A stretch of 34,990 nucleotides of DNA from Testudinibacter crocodili (GCA_006228005.1 VDHG01000048.1:1-34990), one strand, 5' to 3'. Numbered from the stretch's first letter, positions 1 to 7,857 are shown. The notes: generated from the letters alone by a model not told the origin. Numbers and translations are program-made.

Positions 1-13
1 GACTACCACTGAT

Positions 14-99
14 GGCGCAAGTTTGTAACTTGTGAATAACCATTCTGAGATTTACTGATAAATCAAATGTAAAAAAGGCACAAGTTGCAAACTTGCGCC
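14..99. repeat. Inverted repeat, REP-like, followed by T tract
   Basis: Two 21-base arms (14-34 and 79-99) are reverse complements with one mismatch, and each arm is itself nearly palindromic around CAAGTT/AACTTG. The right arm is followed by a run of T (104-112). The 44-base spacer is AT-rich. The form suits either a long-stem terminator or a dispersed REP-like element; no gene is visible to the left edge, so the function is open. Confidence 0.6.
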
Positions 100-131
100 G
101 TGGGTTTTTTTTGATTGAATGGATAGGGAAA

Positions 132-182
132 TGCTGCCCAAAACCGCACTTTGCTTTGGCAAAAATGCTTTTCAGGCAGCCT
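132..182. terminator. DUS/USS hairpin after EthD remnant
   Basis: Left arm GCTGCC (133-138) pairs with GGCAGC (175-180), and inside it TTTGC pairs with GCAAA. The left arm carries a Haemophilus-type uptake signal ACCGCACTT (143-151) and the right arm a complete DUS AGGCTGCCTGAA on the minus strand (171-182). It lies just past the stop of the minus-strand EthD remnant, so it probably terminates that transcript. Confidence 0.5.
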
Positions 183-198
183 TATTATTGATCAGCCC

Positions 199-375
199 TT
201 AAAACTTCTGCGTTTCTGTAATATAAGTGACCGCCACGTTTTCAGCAAAATTGGGCACATCGTCATAGGCTTGCTGCCCGATTTCGGAAGCGAATGCGGC
301 TTGGGCGTTTTCAATCGAATCGAACCACAATTCAGATTTGTAGATTAAGCCGACGTGTTTCAAGGCTTGTTGTTC
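199..375 (-). pseudogene. EthD-family protein remnant, C-terminal part only
   Basis: The last ~55 codons read VGLIYKSELWFDSIENAQ, then AAFASEIGQQAYDDVPNF and end at TETQKF. This matches the second half of EthD-type small ferredoxin-like-fold proteins (usually about 100 residues), where a WFDS/FFDS strand is followed by QAAF and DIPNF. The expected N-terminal strand and H-MP region are missing. Upstream the frame runs into uptake-signal DNA (424-476) that gives a low-complexity, non-homologous N-terminus. I read this as a decayed gene, not a 91-residue protein. The family is related in fold to the ABM and DUF1330 proteins found further along this window. Confidence 0.55.
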
Positions 376-423
376 TGACCTGTTTTGTTCCTTTTGTTGT
401 GGGGTGAATGTTTGGATTGATTC

Positions 424-476
424 AGGCTGCCTGAAGAGGAAAAGTGCGGTTTTAACCTTGCAGAAACACCGCACTT
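424..476. repeat. DUS plus inverted pair of USS
   Basis: AGGCTGCCTGAA (424-435) is followed by AAGTGCGGT (442-450) and its exact inverted copy ACCGCACTT (468-476). The two USS can form a 9-bp stem with a 17-base loop. Inverted USS pairs acting as terminators are established in Haemophilus; finding one next to a Neisseriaceae DUS is unusual. Confidence 0.7.
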
Positions 477-571
477 GGTTTATGTTGGCTCGAGCAGCCA
501 GCGCACCGCAACAGGTTCACTGCGTGACGGCATAAAACCACTAAAGGTAATGACAGGCAGGACAACATATC

Positions 572-1534
572 ATGAATATCATAACCAAATTTCAAGAAAT
601 TATGGCCATCCAGCAAAACAATGTGGAAGCCTCAAGCGGCACATTGAACCCGCCAGTTTCCGATAGCGAGCTTCAAAAAATCGAAAACCTGCTGCAAGAA
701 TCCTTACCAACGGAAATAAAAGCACTTTATTCGTTTGCCAATGGGCAAAATGACGATGGAAACGGCATATTCTTCGGCGACAATTTTTGTCGTGCCGATG
801 AAATTATCCAACAATTGGAATTCAGCCGCAGTTTAATCAAGCCGGAAACAAAGACCATTGCCAATCCCGAGCAATCAGAGCAACTGATCCGGCAAATTGT
901 CGATTTTTATGTCGGCAAAGCACCGAAACATAAACTTTTCGGACTGCAAAAGAGTTGGTACAAAATTGCATTTGAATGCGGCCCTAATCGCTTTGGCGGC
1001 CCTTATATTTATGCAAGCGAAAATACGACAGAGAAAGAACGAAAAATTTTAAAAATAGACTTTAAAGAATTAGACAACGTTTCAGAAATAGTGAAAAAAC
1101 TGCACGAATTAGAACAACCGACTTATAAATGGGACGAACTAAACTTTGTGGCTTACTCAAATGGAAAATATGAAGTAGAACGCTCGGCTTACGATTTTGA
1201 CAACCAAATTTCGTTTACATCAACCCCTAAAAACGCAATTCAGAAAAAGTATTTTCATTATAAATGGTTGCCTATATTTTCAGACGGTGGCGGAAATTAC
1301 TTGGGAATCGACCTGGATCCGGATACAAAAGGTAAAAAAGGGCAGGTAATCAACTTTGGGCGTGATGAAGAAGACATGTTTGTATTGGCACAAAGTTTGG
1401 ATGATTTATTTGACAAGATACTGGTCGCACTGCGCAAGGCTGAAAATGGTTTACTGCATTCTGAAGGGCATTTACACGAAACGTTGAAAGAGCTGGCGAA
1501 CAATCAGCCTGGGCTGGGTGGCGCAAGCAGATAG
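572..1534 (+). CDS. SMI1/KNR4 (SUKH)-type protein, probable immunity protein
   Basis: This 320-residue protein has the SUKH pattern in two parts. The N-terminal part PPVSDSELQKIENLLQ (about 27-42), then LP and FANGQ, is the helix-and-NG start of the fold. A C-terminal block WLPIFSDGGGNYLGIDLDP, then GQVINFGRDEEDMFVLAQSL (about 233-278), is the classical SMI1/KNR4 signature. About 170 residues lie between them, longer than a minimal SUKH domain, so it may hold an extra domain. SUKH proteins commonly neutralise nuclease or other polymorphic toxins; no toxin gene is visible here. The ATG at 572 follows AGGAC. Codon use is AT-rich compared with the genes from 3641 on, and there is no uptake signal in the gene. 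It is first of three co-directional genes. Confidence 0.7.
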   Translation: MNIITKFQEIMAIQQNNVEASSGTLNPPVSDSELQKIENLLQESLPTEIKALYSFANGQNDDGNGIFFGDNFCRADEIIQQLEFSRSLIKPETKTIANPEQSEQLIRQIVDFYVGKAPKHKLFGLQKSWYKIAFECGPNRFGGPYIYASENTTEKERKILKIDFKELDNVSEIVKKLHELEQPTYKWDELNFVAYSNGKYEVERSAYDFDNQISFTSTPKNAIQKKYFHYKWLPIFSDGGGNYLGIDLDPDTKGKKGQVINFGRDEEDMFVLAQSLDDLFDKILVALRKAENGLLHSEGHLHETLKELANNQPGLGGASR

Positions 1535-1573
1535 AGCTTGTTGTTTTTATAGAAAAACGGGAGGAAAAGCAAG

Positions 1574-2455
1574 ATGGCATATTTAACCGAGATCATCATC
1601 GAAAAAAAAGCATCATTACCCAAGCAAACTGAAAAATTGGTCAATCAGCTTTGTAACAAGCTCAAAAATGGCGCATATACACCTGACAACAAAAATATTG
1701 TCAAACTCAAAGATATTGCAACCGATGAAGTCAATGATTTCTTATTAGAATGCCTTGCAGAATACAACAAAACAGAACGCCATTATAGAGAACATCACGA
1801 TATTCACGGATTGTATGCCGTTTGGGCGATTCTTTCGTTTTCAAGGAAAGAAAATGTATTGGCGTATTTTGCCAATATTATCGACAAAAAGAATGAGGAC
1901 TTTTTTCTCAATCACCTCTTTACATTATTGAATTTGCCAAACGTGCAACACCCTTATGCAGAAAGAATTAAGCAATACTATGACGGCATTTTTCACACTT
2001 TGCCGTCTTATCAGTTAATGGAAAAATTAGGCATTGATTTGCCTAATAAATATGATTGGAGTGTCAGCCTTCATTTGATGAATTTTGGCAAATGGTTCAC
2101 CACCGATGGATTGACTGATGACGAAAAGGAAAAACAGTTTAAATTAAAAATCTATTTTGGCAGCCCGGGAATAAAAAATGACACGTTTAAAATTAGTATC
2201 GAAAACAGCCTTTCGCAAAAAATACAAAAAATAAGCTTTACAGACAGTGAGGTATTTACAATAAGAGTTGATGAGAAAGAAATAGGCAAACCGAATTTAT
2301 TAGAACTTGGTAAGTTCTTGACCCAGGTTGAAAATTATTTTGCCACGACATTCAATACAGATGATTTAAAAGGTGATACTGCCTATTTCAGCACATCAAA
2401 GGGGATAAGTCGCAAGAAAATCGAGCAATGGATAAAAAACAGATTTAACATTTAA
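1574..2455 (+). CDS. Hypothetical protein in immunity-like cluster
   Basis: I do not recognise this 293-residue protein. It has no signal peptide or membrane segment. The N-terminal half is helical and rich in charged residues, with a pattern (HYREHHDIHGLYAVWAILSF, about 77-96) like a helical-repeat or leucine-rich immunity protein. The C-terminal half (about 180-260) looks beta-rich with alternating hydrophobics. The start is well supported by GGGAGG 8-13 bases upstream of ATG 1574. It begins 39 bases after the SMI1/KNR4-type gene and shares its AT-rich composition, so it is probably in the same transcript. By context it may be another immunity or contact-dependent-competition accessory protein; this is inference only. 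Confidence 0.6.
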   Translation: MAYLTEIIIEKKASLPKQTEKLVNQLCNKLKNGAYTPDNKNIVKLKDIATDEVNDFLLECLAEYNKTERHYREHHDIHGLYAVWAILSFSRKENVLAYFANIIDKKNEDFFLNHLFTLLNLPNVQHPYAERIKQYYDGIFHTLPSYQLMEKLGIDLPNKYDWSVSLHLMNFGKWFTTDGLTDDEKEKQFKLKIYFGSPGIKNDTFKISIENSLSQKIQKISFTDSEVFTIRVDEKEIGKPNLLELGKFLTQVENYFATTFNTDDLKGDTAYFSTSKGISRKKIEQWIKNRFNI

Positions 2456-2600
2456 CAGCACGAACGCCAAGGCCAAAAACGTTGTGCGCCATATAAAAAC
2501 AGGCTGCAAAGCATGAGTTTTGGGGAAAATATTGAGCGGTAAAAAAGATAGATTCAAAGCTGAATTGCCGTTTGAAAAATATCGAAAGGAACTAAATGAA

Positions 2601-3341
2601 ATGAATTTAAAAACGATTTCTGATTTAGAGAATTTAGTAAAGCTAATCATTAGAACAGCAACGAAATTAGCAGTGCTGCCGCCATCAACGCCACCGGAAA
2701 ACACTCAATTAATTTCGCAATTTGGCGGGCAGCCCTATTTTAAAAAAGGAGAACAATGGCCTAAAAGTAACAACGGAAAAAATTTAGAATTCATTTTCCA
2801 AATATTTAACAATGAGCATCTGCAATTGCCCCAAGGTATTGCACTCATTCAATTCTATTATGATTGGGAAGAACTCCCTTGGGATACTGAAGATGACGGA
2901 TGGTTAGTAAAAATCTATAAAACCATTGAAAAAGAAAATATTGAGTTTATTGATAAGCCGAATGAATTAGGAAAATCAAAATATTGTGAAATCAGTTTTA
3001 GCCCGACAAAATCCCTACCGGATTGGGAAGGAATCGATTTGCACTGCCATAGTGCCGCCAAATTATCTTGTGTGCTAAACGAAGATGAACCTTGGGACAG
3101 TTATGAGCAAATTGTGACAAAACTGATTGGGCAACAAAGCTATCAAAGTCAACTCGGTGGTTATCCGATGTGGGTTCAAGGCGAGTCAACACCAGAAGAC
3201 GCTGAAGGCAATCCAATGAGACTTTTATTTCAAATTGACTCTGAAGACAATGCCGGATTAATGTGGGGAGATGTCGGGTTAATTTATGTTTTCTATGATG
3301 AAAAATCAGAAAGAATTGAGTTTACCTTGCAATGTCACTAA
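2601..3341 (+). CDS. DUF1963 (YwqG-like) protein
   Basis: The C-terminal part shows the DUF1963 hallmarks: SQFGGQPYFKKGEQWP near the start, FIFQIFN in the middle, QLGGYPMWVQG, LLFQIDSED, and a final LMWGDVGLIYVFYD. I place the start at ATG 2601, ten bases after AGGA (2587-2590), giving 246 residues; a longer in-frame reading from TTG 2520 adds 27 lysine-rich residues with no family support. DUF1963 proteins have no firm biochemical role but are frequent in polymorphic-toxin immunity loci, which fits the SMI1/KNR4-type gene upstream. A 145-base gap separates it from the preceding gene. The DUS/USS hairpin at 3385-3445 ends the unit. Confidence 0.75.
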   Translation: MNLKTISDLENLVKLIIRTATKLAVLPPSTPPENTQLISQFGGQPYFKKGEQWPKSNNGKNLEFIFQIFNNEHLQLPQGIALIQFYYDWEELPWDTEDDGWLVKIYKTIEKENIEFIDKPNELGKSKYCEISFSPTKSLPDWEGIDLHCHSAAKLSCVLNEDEPWDSYEQIVTKLIGQQSYQSQLGGYPMWVQGESTPEDAEGNPMRLLFQIDSEDNAGLMWGDVGLIYVFYDEKSERIEFTLQCH

Positions 3342-3384
3342 ATCAATTTAAAAATGAATATTTTTATTTCACTATATTGAGAAT

Positions 3385-3445
3385 AAAGGCTGCCTGAAAC
3401 CCTTTGCTTGTTCAAAAAAGCAAAGTGCGGTTTCAGATGGCCTTT
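3385..3445. terminator. Composite DUS-USS hairpin
   Basis: AAAGGC..CTGAAACC (from 3385) pairs with GGTTTCAG..GCCTTT (to 3445), and the inner CTTTGCTT pairs with AAGCAAAG, giving a long imperfect stem around TGTTCAAAA. The left arm is a full DUS (3387-3398). The right arm is AAGTGCGGT (3423-3431) abutting an inverted variant DUS, TTCAGATGGC (3432-3441). It ends the immunity-like cluster. Confidence 0.75.
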
Positions 3446-3592
3446 ATCTTAACCATCATGCCCTTGGCTGGCAAATCGCACGGATGTGCAACATTTTGAA
3501 TATCAACAGCATGATTGCCCCATTACACTAAACACTTTTCGCTGAACCTCTTTTCTGAAAAATAATTAATATAGAAACGGTAACTTATTAAA

Positions 3593-3625
3593 GCTGCCTG
3601 AAAAAACAGATTATTTTCAGGCAGC
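3593..3625. terminator. DUS inverted-repeat terminator
   Basis: GCTGCCTGAAAA (3593-3604) and TTTTCAGGCAGC (3614-3625) form a perfect 12-bp stem with a 9-base loop. It lies 15 bases beyond the stop of the minus-strand DUF1330 gene. The region 3446-3592 holds no gene that I can support. Confidence 0.8.
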
Positions 3626-3640
3626 CGTGTGTTTCGACTA

Positions 3641-4321
3641 TTACTGCGCCACGCCTTCGACAATCATGGCGCGGGTGTTGCCGCTTTGCCAGCGGATTTT
3701 GCGCAACTCGGCGTATTCGGACGAGTTGTACCAGTTTTGCGCCTGTTGCAGGCTGTCGAATTCAATCACCACCATCCGCCCCTGACTGCCGAAGCCTTCC
3801 ACTTCTTCGGCGGATTTGCCGCGCACGATGTAGCGGCCGCTATAGGGGGCGAACAGGCTTTCGACTTTTTCACTGTAAGGGCGCATGCCTTGGCTGTCGG
3901 TGGGTTCGAATTCGGCGATGTAATAGGCGTGCGGCGTGCCGTTTCGGCTAATCGAGCCGGCTTGTTCGGCCAAGCCCTCCACCAAAATGCTGCGTGTGTT
4001 GCCGCTGCGTTGGCGGATGGGTTTGATGCTTTGGTAGGCATCGGAGTTGTACCAATTTTTGGCTTGCTCCGGGCTGTCGAATTTGATGATCACCACGCCG
4101 CCCATCGGCGCAATTCCTTCCTTGCGTTCGGCTTTGCCGCCGCGGGCGAGAAATTGGCCGCCGTGGGCTTTGAGGGTGTCCGGCATTTGCGCGCGGTAGG
4201 GTTTGACGCTGTCGGCATCGGTGAGCTGGAATTCGGAGATTACATACGCCGGTGCGGCATGGGCAACGCCGGTTACTGCCAGCAAGCCGGTGAATAAAAG
4301 TGCGGTCAGTTGTTGTTTCAT
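3641..4321 (-). CDS. Exported tandem DUF1330 protein
   Basis: This 226-residue protein begins with a clear Sec signal peptide (MKQQLTALLFTGLLAVTGVA, cleavage likely after AHA near residue 22). Two DUF1330 domains follow: about 24-117 (AYVISEFQLTD ... VIIKFDSPEQAKNWYNS ... TRSILVEGLAE) and about 131-226 (AYYIAEFEPTD ... VVIEFDSLQQAQNWYNS ... TRAMIVEGVAQ). DUF1330 is a dimeric ferredoxin-like fold related to ABM/EthD proteins with no settled function; a tandem copy could be a pseudo-dimer in one chain. It is second in a two-gene operon, 10 bases after the Tat-exported reductase. AAGGAAA precedes ATG 4321. A USS (AAGTGCGGT 4298-4306) lies within the signal-peptide codons. Confidence 0.85.
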   Translation of the reverse strand: MKQQLTALLFTGLLAVTGVAHAAPAYVISEFQLTDADSVKPYRAQMPDTLKAHGGQFLARGGKAERKEGIAPMGGVVIIKFDSPEQAKNWYNSDAYQSIKPIRQRSGNTRSILVEGLAEQAGSISRNGTPHAYYIAEFEPTDSQGMRPYSEKVESLFAPYSGRYIVRGKSAEEVEGFGSQGRMVVIEFDSLQQAQNWYNSSEYAELRKIRWQSGNTRAMIVEGVAQ

Positions 4322-4331
4322 TGTGGTTTCC

Positions 4332-4952
4332 TTATTGGGTTAAACGTTCAATCAATTGTTGTTGGTATTCAGGCAGCCTGCCGCTGCCGGCGCTTTCAAA
4401 CACCAAAGGCGGTAAATACGTCATGCCGGCGTGTAATGCGCTGGCTTTCATCGGCAAAAACACTTCGGCAAGCGGCACGCCGATACGCCCGTTTTGCCCG
4501 TAAGTGGAGCTGCCGCCGGCGGCGGTGGACACCACCAGCATTTCTTTGCCCTGCCACAAACCGGGACCGACGCTGCCCCAAGTGTCGTTCAGATATGCCT
4601 TCATCATTGGCGGGATGTTGAACCAATGGGTGGGGAACACAAACACAATGCGGTCGTGTTCGCGGGTGATGCGCCGCTCTTCGTCGCCATTGATGGCGCG
4701 GGTGTCGAAGCCGTAAATCGTTTCCAGATTGCGCACGGTCACTCCCGCCACACTTTCCGCCGCGGCTTGCAGTCCTTTGGTCAGCACTGAGCGCTCAGGA
4801 TAGGGGTGCGACACAATCACCAGGGTTTTGATATGGGTTTGCGGTGGTGCGGCTTGGGCGGTTTTGCTGCCTGTGGCAAACAACACACCGCCTGTGGCTG
4901 CGGCTGCGCCCAACACCAACCCTGTTTTTAATACGTTTCGTCTGTTGTACAT
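4332..4952 (-). CDS. Tat-exported flavodoxin-fold NAD(P)H oxidoreductase
   Basis: The mature part is a flavodoxin-like quinone reductase/KefF-family protein: LVIVSHPYPERS for phosphate binding, VFVFPTHWFNIPPMMKAYLND at mid-protein, and the GGSSTYG region. The preferred start is ATG 4952, preceded by AGAGGAACACAAA, giving 206 residues; an upstream in-frame start adds 22 unsupported residues. From 4952 the N-terminus is MYNRRNVLKTGLVLGAAA, a twin-arginine signal with cleavage near AQA-APP. Tat export suits a protein that folds around FMN or FAD before transport. It is odd because NAD(P)H is not expected outside the cytoplasm, so the electron donor is unclear. A DUS (4368-4379) is read in frame as Leu-Pro-Glu. 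It is divergent from the hydrolase at 5140. Confidence 0.8.
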   Translation of the reverse strand: MYNRRNVLKTGLVLGAAAATGGVLFATGSKTAQAAPPQTHIKTLVIVSHPYPERSVLTKGLQAAAESVAGVTVRNLETIYGFDTRAINGDEERRITREHDRIVFVFPTHWFNIPPMMKAYLNDTWGSVGPGLWQGKEMLVVSTAAGGSSTYGQNGRIGVPLAEVFLPMKASALHAGMTYLPPLVFESAGSGRLPEYQQQLIERLTQ

Positions 4953-5038
4953 TTTGTGTTCCTCTAATTTAATTTTAGGTACTTCGGGGCAGTTATACTG
5001 CTTTGCCGTACCGTTCATAAAAAAGCCAGTTGAGGCTA

Positions 5039-5066
5039 TTGTTTTTCATTGCCTTAGCGCTATAAT
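5039..5066 (+). promoter_or_regulatory. Sigma-70-like promoter for the 5140 hydrolase
   Basis: TTGTTT (5039-5044) and a perfect TATAAT (5061-5066) are separated by 16 bases, 73 bases before ATG 5140. Downstream, AGGCA and TGCCT arms flank AAGCATGTATC and could be a regulator site. Confidence 0.5.
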
Positions 5067-5139
5067 CTGCAACAGGCAAAGCATGTATCTGCCTACTGAA
5101 CAATATTATTTTCGCAACCCAACAACATAAGGAAAAGCA

Positions 5140-5829
5140 ATGAGCAAACCTGCAATTGTTTTAGTGCACGGCTTTTGGGGCGGTGCGGCGCATTGGGCAA
5201 AAGTGATTCCGCTGCTGCGTGCTCAAGGTTTCAACCATATTTATGCGGTAGAAAATCCGCTGACCTCTTTGGCCGATGATGCCGAACGTACCCGTAAAAT
5301 GGTGCGCCAAATCAATAAGCCGGTGGTGCTGGTCGGCCACTCCTACGGTGGCAAAGTGATTACCGAAATGGGTGATTTGCCGAATGTGGCTGCCTTGGTT
5401 TATATCGCAGCGTTTGCGCCGGATGCCGGTGAAAGTGCCGGTGCCATCAGCCAAGCCAATCCGCCGCAAGCTTTTGCCAATATCCAACCCGACAGCGATG
5501 GCTATTTGTGGGTGGCGCAAGACAAATACCATCAAAGTTTCTGCCAGGATTTGGACGAAGAAGAAGCCTATATTATGGCGGTGACACAAAAAGCCCCCGT
5601 CGGCAATACATTCGGCGATAACGTCACCGCGCCTGCTTGGAAAGTGAAACCGAGCTGGTATCAAATCTCCTCTGCTGACCGCATGATTCACCCCGACAAC
5701 CAAAAAATGATGGCTGAACGGATGAGTCCGCGCAAAACCATCACGCTAGACGCCAGCCACGCCTCTTTAGCCTCCCGTCCGCAAGAAGTGACGGCATTGA
5801 TTGTTGAAGCGGCAAACGCTGTCGCTTAG
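5140..5829 (+). CDS. Alpha/beta hydrolase
   Basis: This 229-residue hydrolase shows LVHGFWGGAAHW at the oxyanion strand (8-19), the nucleophile elbow GHSYGG with Ser68, a likely acid Asp180 in SSADRMIHP, and the catalytic His207 in DASHASL. It has no signal peptide, so it should be cytoplasmic. The substrate cannot be told from sequence; the family includes small esterases and dienelactone or haloalkane-type hydrolases. RBS AAGGAAAAGCA precedes ATG 5140. It is transcribed divergently from the reductase/DUF1330 operon, with a good promoter at 5039-5066. It may act on products of the neighbouring redox enzymes, which is inference from context only. Confidence 0.85.
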   Translation: MSKPAIVLVHGFWGGAAHWAKVIPLLRAQGFNHIYAVENPLTSLADDAERTRKMVRQINKPVVLVGHSYGGKVITEMGDLPNVAALVYIAAFAPDAGESAGAISQANPPQAFANIQPDSDGYLWVAQDKYHQSFCQDLDEEEAYIMAVTQKAPVGNTFGDNVTAPAWKVKPSWYQISSADRMIHPDNQKMMAERMSPRKTITLDASHASLASRPQEVTALIVEAANAVA

Positions 5830-5885
5830 CGCAACGTCATCAACGGCAATGCTTATTACAGCGTGGTATCTTCCACGCTGTATCG

Positions 5886-6869
5886 TCACACCATCTCTGG
5901 CTCCCACGCGCCTTTGGTATCCACCCCAGTTTGCTCTGCCAAGCGCTCCAGCGTGGCGATTTCTTCGGTAGTTAACACAATAGTAGCGGCTGCGGCGGCA
6001 TCGGTAACATGGTGCGGTTTGGTGGCGCCGATCAGCGGCAAGGTGCCCTTGGCAATCGCCCAGGCGATGGCGATTTGCGCGGCGTTTGCCTGATGGCGTG
6101 CGCCGATTTGCTGCATCGCATCGGTGAGGGTTTGCAGTTGCGGCAGCACTTTGTTGTAGCTTTCGGCGCGGCCACTGCCTTCAGGCAGCGGGTTTTGACT
6201 GTTGTAGCGCCCGCTCAATGCGCCTTGTTCCAACACCATATAGGCAAAAAAGCTGATGCCGTTGGCTTGGCAGTAATCCAAAATCCCGGCGTGTTCCGAA
6301 GCGCGGTACAGCAGGCTGTAGTGGTTTTGCACCGCGGCAATGCGGCAGCCTGCTTGGGCGAGGGTGTCGTTCACCAATTTGATTTGCTCCAGATTGTGGT
6401 TGGACACGCCAAAGCCTTTGATTTTGCCGCTTTTCAACAACGGCACAAACTGATTCGTCCAGCGGTTGACATCGGTGGGGTTGTGCACCCAATACAAGTC
6501 AACATCATCGGTGCCGAGGCGTTCGCAGCTTTGCGCCAGCATATCGGCCACCGGCGTGGCGGATTGGGCATCGGCGATTTGCGGGGTGAACTTGGTGGAA
6601 ATCAGCAGGCTGTCGCGGCGGTGGTTTTGCAAATGGCGGCGGATTTGTGCGCCAAGTGCGGTTTCCGAGCTGCCCATGCCGTACACGGCGGCGGTGTCCC
6701 ACAGGTTTAAACCGGCTTCGGTAGCAGCATCAAACACCGCCTGCATTTGTGCCTCGCTCAAATGGTTGCCGAATACTTGGTCGCCACCGGCAAAGCCCGC
6801 GCCCCAAGACCAGGTGCCTAATGCGATTTTCGGGGCGGCTTTCGGAGCGGTTTTAGATAATGTGTTCAT
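5886..6869 (-). CDS. Aldo/keto reductase
   Basis: This 327-residue (alpha/beta)8-barrel oxidoreductase carries the AKR tetrad: Asp58 and Tyr63 in WDTAAVYG, Lys93 in STKF, and His129 in YWVHNP. The C-terminal IGATKPHHV stretch is the usual NADPH phosphate-binding region. It should reduce aldehydes or ketones with NADPH in the cytoplasm. AGAGGAA precedes ATG 6869. A USS (6654-6662) lies within the gene, and a DUS 10-mer near 6178-6187 is read in frame as Leu-Pro-Glu. It faces the hydrolase gene convergently with a 56-base gap. There is no obvious operon partner. Confidence 0.9.
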   Translation of the reverse strand: MNTLSKTAPKAAPKIALGTWSWGAGFAGGDQVFGNHLSEAQMQAVFDAATEAGLNLWDTAAVYGMGSSETALGAQIRRHLQNHRRDSLLISTKFTPQIADAQSATPVADMLAQSCERLGTDDVDLYWVHNPTDVNRWTNQFVPLLKSGKIKGFGVSNHNLEQIKLVNDTLAQAGCRIAAVQNHYSLLYRASEHAGILDYCQANGISFFAYMVLEQGALSGRYNSQNPLPEGSGRAESYNKVLPQLQTLTDAMQQIGARHQANAAQIAIAWAIAKGTLPLIGATKPHHVTDAAAAATIVLTTEEIATLERLAEQTGVDTKGAWEPEMV

Positions 6870-7000
6870 GGTTGGATTCCTCTTGCTGTTTCAGTAATCA
6901 GTTTGTTTCGATGGGCGTATTGTAGAAATTGCGATTACCTTTTACTAGATAGGTTTTGGTGAAATCATTGTTTCCATAAAGGAAAGAATAAAGCCAAAGT

Positions 7001-7032
7001 ATGCCACCTGAAAGTGCGGTTTCAGGCAGCAT
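7001..7032. terminator. Composite DUS-USS hairpin
   Basis: ATGCCACCTGAAA (7001-7013) pairs with TTTCAGGCAGCAT (7020-7032) with two mismatches and a six-base loop. AAGTGCGGT (7012-7020) spans the loop and abuts the inverted DUS (7021-7032). It lies 15 bases past the SMR gene stop. Confidence 0.65.
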
Positions 7033-7047
7033 TTTTCTTTTTCACCG

Positions 7048-7377
7048 TTAATGAACGCTGGAATGGGAGAATAAATTAATCACCAACACGCCGCCGATAA
7101 TCATCGCTAGCCCGACAAAGGCGGGCAAGTCCAATTTTTGCTTGAAGAAAAACCAGCCAATTGCCGAAATCAGCACAATCCCCAAGCCAGACCACACCGC
7201 ATAAACAATGCCCACCGGCAGCCCGGTCATCACCTTGGCAAGCACACCCAGCGACACGGCATACAAAGCGAGTGCTGCTACGCCGTACAGCGGGCGGCTA
7301 AAGCCCTGGCTGGCGTTTAACATGCTGGTGGCAAACACTTCGGTGGCAATCGAAATCATTAATAAAAACCAAATCAT
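7048..7377 (-). CDS. SMR-family small multidrug transporter
   Basis: This 109-residue protein has four hydrophobic segments and the SMR signature. It starts MIWFLLMISIATEVFATSML with the essential membrane glutamate at position 13 (Glu14 in EmrE). GLPVGIVYAVWSGLGIVLI marks the third-helix region, and the last helix is AFVGLAMIIGGVLVINLF. It should exchange protons for lipophilic cations or guanidinium-type compounds at the inner membrane as a dimer. I cannot separate Qac/EmrE from Gdx subtypes from sequence alone. AAGGGG precedes ATG. It starts 18 bases after the MarR gene stop, so the two form a marR-transporter operon probably controlled by the palindrome at 7858-7898. Confidence 0.9.
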   Translation of the reverse strand: MIWFLLMISIATEVFATSMLNASQGFSRPLYGVAALALYAVSLGVLAKVMTGLPVGIVYAVWSGLGIVLISAIGWFFFKQKLDLPAFVGLAMIIGGVLVINLFSHSSVH

Positions 7378-7395
7378 TTTTTCCCCTTATTCGCC

Positions 7396-7845
7396 TTATT
7401 CGGCATCGGTATTCAAATTAGAATAGTGTTTAAACAGCTCGGCATAACGTGCGGTAACGCCCAGCATCATTTCGCAATGTTCATCGCCAAGTGCGGTAAA
7501 CGTTGCCCGCTCCGCCTGCATCACCGCCTGCACAATCGGCTCGGCAAATGCCAGCCCTTCAGCGGTAAACCGCAACAGCTTGCCCCGCCGCGGTGATGCG
7601 TCGTCCACCTGCTCCAGCCAGCCCTTGCCCAGCATTTCTTGGGTCAGATTGTTCACCGTTTGCTTGGGCAGCCACCAGCTTTCGCCAATCATTTTTTGCG
7701 TACATTGCCCATGAAAATAAATGCAATACAGCACCGCCAGCGTGTTGTAGCCCACACCCAAGCGCTTTGCCAATTGCCGATACAGCCCGATAATCTCATT
7801 AAAGTGATTGAATAAGGCGTTGATGTTGTGTTGAATTTGCTGCAT
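7396..7845 (-). CDS. MarR-family transcriptional regulator
   Basis: This 149-residue protein (ATG 7845, preceded by AAGGGAG) has a MarR winged helix. The recognition-helix area is ESWWLPKQTVNNLTQEMLGKGWLEQ and the wing is DDASPRRGKLLRFT, followed by dimerisation helices. A longer reading from TTG 7866 adds seven residues but has no RBS. A perfect 41-base inverted repeat starts 13 bases upstream (7858-7898), so it is almost certainly autoregulated. It probably represses the downstream SMR transporter until a ligand binds. A USS lies in the gene (7489-7497). Confidence 0.85.
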   Translation of the reverse strand: MQQIQHNINALFNHFNEIIGLYRQLAKRLGVGYNTLAVLYCIYFHGQCTQKMIGESWWLPKQTVNNLTQEMLGKGWLEQVDDASPRRGKLLRFTAEGLAFAEPIVQAVMQAERATFTALGDEHCEMMLGVTARYAELFKHYSNLNTDAE

Positions 7846-7857
7846 AAACTCCCTTTT

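Noticed and set aside
475-666. Short plus-strand frame ending inside the SMI1/KNR4-type gene, considered as the tail of a toxin gene.
   Set aside because: It overlaps the real gene out of frame, has no recognisable motif and starts in uptake-signal DNA.
2456-2520. Short spacer with ACGCCAAGGCC and AACGTTGTGCGCC suggested an integron attC-like site between immunity-like genes.
   Set aside because: I could not build the paired core sites or a convincing folded structure, and the neighbouring gaps show nothing similar.
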